The notes under the pieces: model-generated
The model's database searches: none
What the model was told of the DNA's origin: nothing
The model's input: only the letters and a program-made list of their open reading frames with translations
Shown here: piece by piece, positions 59,682 through 64,000 of the stretch
How the letters are laid out: each line of letters opens with the position of its first letter
Numbering within the stretch: the first letter of the stretch is position 1
NCBI RefSeq assembly: GCF_001766835.1
Contig: NZ_LKEU01000050.1
Location: forward strand, 1-64,000
DNA length: 64,000 nucleotides
Reading direction: 5' to 3'
From: Acetobacterium wieringae
Lineage (GTDB): Bacteria > Bacillota > Clostridia > Eubacteriales > Eubacteriaceae
Translations under genes and position numbers: made by a program

Positions 59682-60962
59682 TTATTTTTTGAATTCTCGA
59701 TTGGTCAGCCCTTCCTGGGCCAGCATGGTGTTGAGTACCGAGATATCAGTAGAAACATCCATGGCGGTATCCTCATAAAAACTGTCGAGCAGATTTTCAA
59801 AGGCATGGCTGATGGTATCCAAGGTATCTTCGATTTCTTTTTTTGTGGCCAAAATATTGGCCCCTTGAATCGGTTCAGCATCCAGATCTCGATAAACCGA
59901 AACCAGCTTAAGGGTAGTTGGCAGATAATAGCCCATAAACTTGCGAATTTCCGGCAAACCATCGGGGTTTTCTTCAATAAATTCAAAAATCTTGGTGATC
60001 ACTTTTTCCAACCGATCCAGTTTCTGAGAAATGATTTCGCCTTCAATGGCTATATTTGCCTCATTGATCTGCCGGATGGTATCCTGACCCTCGGCAATTA
60101 CCTCGTGAACCGCCTTCATTTCCGGATTTTCCGTTTCCAGTTTTCTTTTCTGATCCAGCGCTACCTGTTCCATGCGCGCTTTTTCTTCCTGAAGTTTTTT
60201 TCCTTCTTTAAGCTTTAAATGGTTCTGATAGGCTTCATCGCTGATCAGCAGATATTCTTCATTTTCATCAAATCGTCCCTGGGGAAACATTCCCAGACTG
60301 ATCATTTTGCGCAGATCCTTGACCACATATTTCTTACTGCGACCAATCGGATCAGACAAATCACTGATCTTACAGAATTCGCGACCTCTGAGGCGGCTGG
60401 CATACTGGCGAAAGCGCTTCACCCGCCCCCGCAGGTTTGAGCCCTTGGCCGACATCAGCGCACTGACCGTAAAAATTGGCAACAAAATACCGGCACTGAT
60501 TCCCAGAAGCGGCATACTGGTAAAAGTAAAGCCAAATACTGATGAAAATATCAGTAGCAATAACAGTGACACCCCAATGCCGATATTTCCAAAGACCATC
60601 AGTAACATGCCGGAAACCCGACCGTGCGGTGATTTTGAAATCAAATTATTGGGCTGTTTTTTAACCGGACTGTAGGCATTCTGAACAGCGTTTCTGGCAA
60701 CCATTTCCGGTGGCTGCGGCTTGTTTATTTTTTCCCGGGTTCTTCTGCCATTAGCTGCCTGCCGTTTGGCTTTCTGATTATTTTCCCGCTGCTGACGTTG
60801 CTGCTCCTGCCAATACTCACCACTGCGTTTGACCTCATCCATGGCCCGGGCGACAGTTGCAGTAATGTTTTTATTCAGTTCTTTGAACTCCTCTGAATTC
60901 AAGGCATCCTGAACAATATCTTTAATATCATTACCAATATTCGAATAATCTTTTTTTGCCAT
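59682..60962 (-). CDS. XpaC-like membrane protein (5-bromo-4-chloroindolyl phosphate hydrolysis family)
   Basis: A 426-residue protein. The N-terminal part is charged with a coiled coil (YWQEQQRQQRENNQKAKRQ), two membrane helices follow (about residues 125-190), then a cytoplasmic coiled coil. Start at ATG 60962 behind GGGAGGTCAAGG. The Met at 60980 is not preceded by a site. XpaC proteins occur with TelA, as here (52 bases apart), in envelope-stress operons. Confidence 0.82.
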   Translation of the reverse strand: MAKKDYSNIGNDIKDIVQDALNSEEFKELNKNITATVARAMDEVKRSGEYWQEQQRQQRENNQKAKRQAANGRRTREKINKPQPPEMVARNAVQNAYSPVKKQPNNLISKSPHGRVSGMLLMVFGNIGIGVSLLLLLIFSSVFGFTFTSMPLLGISAGILLPIFTVSALMSAKGSNLRGRVKRFRQYASRLRGREFCKISDLSDPIGRSKKYVVKDLRKMISLGMFPQGRFDENEEYLLISDEAYQNHLKLKEGKKLQEEKARMEQVALDQKRKLETENPEMKAVHEVIAEGQDTIRQINEANIAIEGEIISQKLDRLEKVITKIFEFIEENPDGLPEIRKFMGYYLPTTLKLVSVYRDLDAEPIQGANILATKKEIEDTLDTISHAFENLLDSFYEDTAMDVSTDISVLNTMLAQEGLTNREFKK

Positions 60963-61086
60963 CCTTGACCTCCCAAACATTGCATTAATTATATCGTATA
61001 AAATTTAAAAATTCAATTAGGAAACCATTTCCCGGTGCTATTCTTTAGTAAATTCGTAATCTTTTTGGTCCCTTGCTCTGAAATCT

Positions 61087-61114
61087 AAAAAAAGCCTGAC
61101 GACATCAAGCTTTT
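61087..61114 (-). terminator. Terminator of the cbi operon
   Basis: AAGCTTGA / TCAGGCTT hairpin followed by TTTTTTT on the minus strand, 21 bases after the CbiO stop. Confidence 0.7.
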
Positions 61115-61134
61115 ACTTTCCCGGAATCATCCAT

Positions 61135-61866
61135 TTATCGAATCCGGGGTTTTTGCATACACAGGGGCAGCTCCAGATGACATTGGGATAAGAGCGCCTC
61201 ATCCAGCAAGATGTCTTTGACACGGCCATCGGCAAACACACTGCCATGGTGTAAGATAATCACCCGGTCACAAATATCCAGGGCCATATCCAGATCATGG
61301 GTGGCAATAATTTTTGTCATCTTCAGAGAGTCCAGGGTATTAATAACGTTTCGTCTGGCCTGGGGATCGAGAAACGAGGTCGGTTCGTCAAATAAAATCA
61401 CCCGAGGATCCATAGCCAGCACAGAGGCAATGGCAATGACCCGTTTTTCACCGCCAGATAAGCGATGAGGCATCCGATCCCGGAGGTGGATGATGCCCAG
61501 TTGTTCCATGGCATTGACCACCCGCTCTTCGACCACATGCTCATCCAGTAATTCATTGCGTGGGCCAAAGGCAATGTCATCATAAACCTTGGTCATAAAC
61601 AGTTGATCATCAGGATTTTGAAAAACCATCCCAACCCGGCGACGAATATCCTTCAGGGTCTTTTTTCCAACGGCGAGTTCATCAACCATTATTGATCCCT
61701 CTTTAATCTCGGAAACACCGACAATCAGTTTGAACAAGCTGGATTTACCGGCACCGTTGGCTCCCACCAAGGCGATGCTCTCACCCTCTTCAATTGTAAG
61801 ATTAATATCCCGGATCGCCTGATGACCATCGGGATAGGCATAGTTTAATTTATCAATTTTTAGCAT
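61135..61866 (-). CDS. cbiO: Cobalt ECF importer ATPase CbiO
   Basis: A 243-residue ATPase. Walker A is GANGAGKSS, the signature is LSGGEKRVI, Walker B is VILFDEPTSFLD, and the Q loop is MVFQNPDDQLFM, which is typical of ECF-type (CbiO) ATPases. With CbiM, CbiN and CbiQ it takes up Co2+ for cobamide synthesis. Encoded 12 bases after cbiQ. Confidence 0.93.
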   Translation of the reverse strand: MLKIDKLNYAYPDGHQAIRDINLTIEEGESIALVGANGAGKSSLFKLIVGVSEIKEGSIMVDELAVGKKTLKDIRRRVGMVFQNPDDQLFMTKVYDDIAFGPRNELLDEHVVEERVVNAMEQLGIIHLRDRMPHRLSGGEKRVIAIASVLAMDPRVILFDEPTSFLDPQARRNVINTLDSLKMTKIIATHDLDMALDICDRVIILHHGSVFADGRVKDILLDEALLSQCHLELPLCMQKPRIR

Positions 61867-61878
61867 TGGAACTCCTCA

Positions 61879-62676
61879 TTATAAAAAACTGCCGATAAAC
61901 AGGCTCAAATCGAAAAATCGCATCAAACACAAAATCCCCGAAGCTAAAACCAGAAACAGCCAATCGCCCTTTTGAATCGGGCTGGGTTTGGCATACAGAT
62001 AATTGCCATCGTAGCCTCGACATTTCATGGCAACATAGATGCTCTCGGCCCGATCAAAACTCTTTAGCAACAATTGCCCGACAAAGACACCCATGTCCTT
62101 CATTTTAATCCCCTTGGCAGCCGGAGCTCGTAAAATATAGGCCGTATACATGTTGGAAACTTGTTCCAGCAACACCGATATATAACGGTAGGTCAGCATG
62201 ATCTGCTCCACAATAATTTTGGGTACCTTAATGGATAAGAGTTGATAGGATATTTTAGGTAGTGAGGTCGTGGCAATCAGGATCATCACCGCCATGACCG
62301 TAAAAATCGTTTTAACCATAATCGAAATAAAGGAAAGGACCCCGTAACTGATTGGCATCGGCCCAATCATCAGAGCCAGTTGCTGATTAAAAATGATGTT
62401 GGATAAACCTGCAAAAAAAGAAAAGGGCAGTGCTACTAAAAGCCGTTTCAGCAAGGGTTTATAGGGAATTTCAGCCAGTGCCATTAAAATCACCGGATAG
62501 AATGCAAAAACCATCAGTCCAGTAATATTATAGGGGTTAAATGAAATCACCAGCACCAGATAAAGCATCGTAGTGATCAGTTTGACCATTGGATGGAGGC
62601 GATGAATGATGGTGTTGCCATCGGCCATTTCTTCAAGGGAACTGATTGTATTCATGGAATCGGTAATTGTTGACAT
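61879..62676 (-). CDS. cbiQ: Cobalt ECF importer transmembrane protein CbiQ
   Basis: A 265-residue membrane protein with about five to six helices and the two EcfT/CbiQ helical motifs (Ala-Arg-Gly-like LRAPAAKGIKMKDMG and AESIYVAMKCRGYDG). It couples the ATPase to CbiM. Encoded 115 bases after cbiM, with a 13-bp hairpin in between. Confidence 0.9.
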   Translation of the reverse strand: MSTITDSMNTISSLEEMADGNTIIHRLHPMVKLITTMLYLVLVISFNPYNITGLMVFAFYPVILMALAEIPYKPLLKRLLVALPFSFFAGLSNIIFNQQLALMIGPMPISYGVLSFISIMVKTIFTVMAVMILIATTSLPKISYQLLSIKVPKIIVEQIMLTYRYISVLLEQVSNMYTAYILRAPAAKGIKMKDMGVFVGQLLLKSFDRAESIYVAMKCRGYDGNYLYAKPSPIQKGDWLFLVLASGILCLMRFFDLSLFIGSFL

Positions 62677-62702
62677 TGGGACTACCTTTCACTTAAATAT
62701 TA

Positions 62703-62732
62703 AATAACCTCTGTTACTAAACAGAGGTTATT
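62703..62732 (-). terminator. Intercistronic hairpin between cbiM and cbiQ
   Basis: Perfect 13-bp stem AATAACCTCTGTT / AACAGAGGTTATT with a 4-base loop and only a short T stretch. It probably lowers or balances expression of cbiQ and cbiO relative to cbiM, by partial termination or RNA processing. Confidence 0.6.
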
Positions 62733-62792
62733 AAGCAAACTATTGTTAATATTACCATATAAAGATTGTCATTTCAATTAGTATTAAAACAA

Positions 62793-63806
62793 CTATACTG
62801 TTTTTTCTTTTCGGCGTTTGACAGCGTAAATCAGATAACCCGTTCCACCTGCCAAGATCAGGGTAATCCCAGCGCCAATTATGCCAGAAACACTGGTACC
62901 AGCGGCTGAGCCTTCACCATCCGTTGATTTAAATCCATAATCCGGCAAGAAAGCCGTGCTTTCCTGAATCCCAGCAGCACTGTCATAGGCATTGCCCGAG
63001 GCTTCCAGCTCGGCGGTACCCGCTACATTTTCCATTGACCATTCCAAACCATCCGGATTGGATGATGCCAACAGCGACAAACCGCCACCAACAACAACGG
63101 CAAACACCAGCAAAACGCCCAGTACTTTTTGAATTGACAAATTTTTGGGCAATTTTTTATTATCCATGGACGATTCCAGCAGTTCTGGTCTCATCTTGTA
63201 GATGAAGACTAAAATTCCGCCGGTAACAACCCCTTCAACCAGACCAATCGCCAGATGAATTGGAATCATCATCCCCATGAAGGTTGCCATCGGCAATTCA
63301 GTAATGCCAGAAGCCAGAGTCTGGATCACCACCGAAATAGCTCCCAGGGTTAAGGCTAAAATAACCGATACCACCGATGCCACCGATATCCGAGTTGGTG
63401 TCAGCCCTTTTTTTACGATCGGTTTAAAGACAAAGGGGTAAACCAGTAAACAGGCATAGAAACCAAGATTCCAGATATTTGCCCCCAAGGCCAACAGTCC
63501 TCCATCAGCAAAGAATAAAGCCTGAATAAGTAATACTGCCGTCAGGGTCAAAAAGGCCGGAAAAGGCCCCAATAAGGCTGCCAGCAAAATCCCCCCACCA
63601 ATGTGTCCACTGGAACCAGTTCCCGGAATGGTGAAATTAATCATCTGTCCGGCAAAAATTACGGCCCCCATAACCCCCATTAACGGGATCTTCTTTTCAT
63701 CTAAATCGTCTTTACATTTATACGCCGAATAGGCGATTGCTCCGGCGCTCGCCGCAAGCATGATTCCTCCGACTGCCGGAGAAACTAAAGCATCTGCCAT
63801 GTGCAT
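62793..63806 (-). CDS. cbiM: Cobalt ECF importer substrate protein, CbiM-CbiN fusion
   Basis: A 337-residue protein. Residues 1-210 are CbiM: MHMADALVSPAVG with the N-terminal Met-His-Met metal site and about six to seven helices. Residues 225 onward are CbiN-like, with one helix, the PDGLEWSMEN motif (PDGLE domain), an outside loop and a final helix with a basic tail. CbiN is usually a separate protein, so this is a fusion of the two. First gene of the operon, GAGGAGG ribosome site, preceded by a sigma-A promoter but no B12 box. Confidence 0.9.
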   Translation of the reverse strand: MHMADALVSPAVGGIMLAASAGAIAYSAYKCKDDLDEKKIPLMGVMGAVIFAGQMINFTIPGTGSSGHIGGGILLAALLGPFPAFLTLTAVLLIQALFFADGGLLALGANIWNLGFYACLLVYPFVFKPIVKKGLTPTRISVASVVSVILALTLGAISVVIQTLASGITELPMATFMGMMIPIHLAIGLVEGVVTGGILVFIYKMRPELLESSMDNKKLPKNLSIQKVLGVLLVFAVVVGGGLSLLASSNPDGLEWSMENVAGTAELEASGNAYDSAAGIQESTAFLPDYGFKSTDGEGSAAGTSVSGIIGAGITLILAGGTGYLIYAVKRRKEKTV

Positions 63807-63952
63807 AATAAAACCTCCTCAAAATTTAACTTAACACAAAAAACACGAAGAACACCTCCCAAGTTTCAACTCTGGAAATACCTTCATGGCATCATTTTCG
63901 TATCTTAAAATTGATTCGTATTCTGCACTTCAATGCTTTAAATACTATCTAA

Positions 63953-63983
63953 ATTATAAACCACTTGTCTATACATGTCAAGT
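63953..63983 (-). promoter_or_regulatory. cbi promoter with overlapping inverted repeat
   Basis: On the minus strand TTGACA (63976-63981), 17-base spacer, perfect TATAAT (63953-63958). ACTTGTCTATACATGTCAAGT (63963-63983), with its TGTCTATACA core, is an inverted repeat that overlaps the -35 and spacer. Such a core is typical for GntR/HutC-type repressors, so transcriptional control of cobalt uptake is suggested. The 140-base leader (63807-63945) shows no recognised riboswitch. Confidence 0.65.
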
Positions 63984-64000
63984 AAAAATGCTGGAGTCTG

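Noticed and set aside
63807..63945. Cobalamin or NiCo riboswitch before cbiM
   Set aside because: Neither the B12 box nor the conserved GGCAGGC-type junction sequences of the nickel/cobalt RNA could be found in the leader.

Overview
The window looks like chromosomal DNA of a Gram-positive acetogen of the Eubacteriaceae, most like Acetobacterium. The reasons are the many corrinoid/methyltetrahydrofolate methyltransferase modules typical of O-demethylating acetogens, a bzaAB-cobT-bzaCDE operon in the order known from Eubacterium limosum, a cobalamin riboswitch, desulfoferrodoxin, and strong AGGAGG ribosome sites. The genus is an inference. No 16S or housekeeping gene is present to confirm it.

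Left part, about 0.4-3 kb: a frameshifted ISL3-type insertion sequence with long inverted repeats, a fragment of a tyrosine integrase, and a 13-bp copy of the 3' end of tRNA-Arg. The matching intact tRNA-Arg(ACG) lies at 31 kb, so the 3-31 kb stretch sits between direct repeats of a classical attachment sequence.

Middle part, about 3-30.5 kb, AT-rich: an accessory methyl-transfer island. It carries four methyltransferases of the uroporphyrinogen-decarboxylase fold (probable substrate:corrinoid methyltransferases), four corrinoid-binding proteins, three methyltetrahydrofolate methyltransferases, five MFS transporters, one folate-type GcvT-like demethylase, a PucR/CdaR-type regulator, two TetR regulators with visible palindromic operators, and a chemoreceptor. 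The likely job is uptake and demethylation of methylated (often methoxy-aromatic) substrates, feeding methyl groups to tetrahydrofolate and the Wood-Ljungdahl pathway. The island has clearly been shuffled: a nearly identical methyltransferase gene occurs twice, three truncated copies of the PucR-type regulator remain, an MFS gene tail survives, and IS256-type and group II intron remnants lie at the junctions.

Right part, about 31-64 kb, richer in GC: ordinary chromosome with a strong cobamide theme. A metal/corrinoid-type ABC importer lies behind a structured leader with a terminator. The cobalamin riboswitch precedes the six-gene operon for anaerobic 5,6-dimethylbenzimidazole synthesis and activation. 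A CbiMN-CbiQ-CbiO cobalt importer closes the window. Between them are PuuD-like amidase, a lipoprotein, a NUDIX enzyme, desulfoferrodoxin, GH25 lysozyme, LarE, an ABC exporter, SPFH/NfeD proteins, a CNNM/CorC protein, glycerate kinase with a CdaR regulator, an alpha/beta hydrolase and a TelA-XpaC pair.

Taken together, the right part supplies what the left part needs: cobalt, salvaged corrinoid and the lower ligand for cobamides that the corrinoid proteins of the island use as cofactor.
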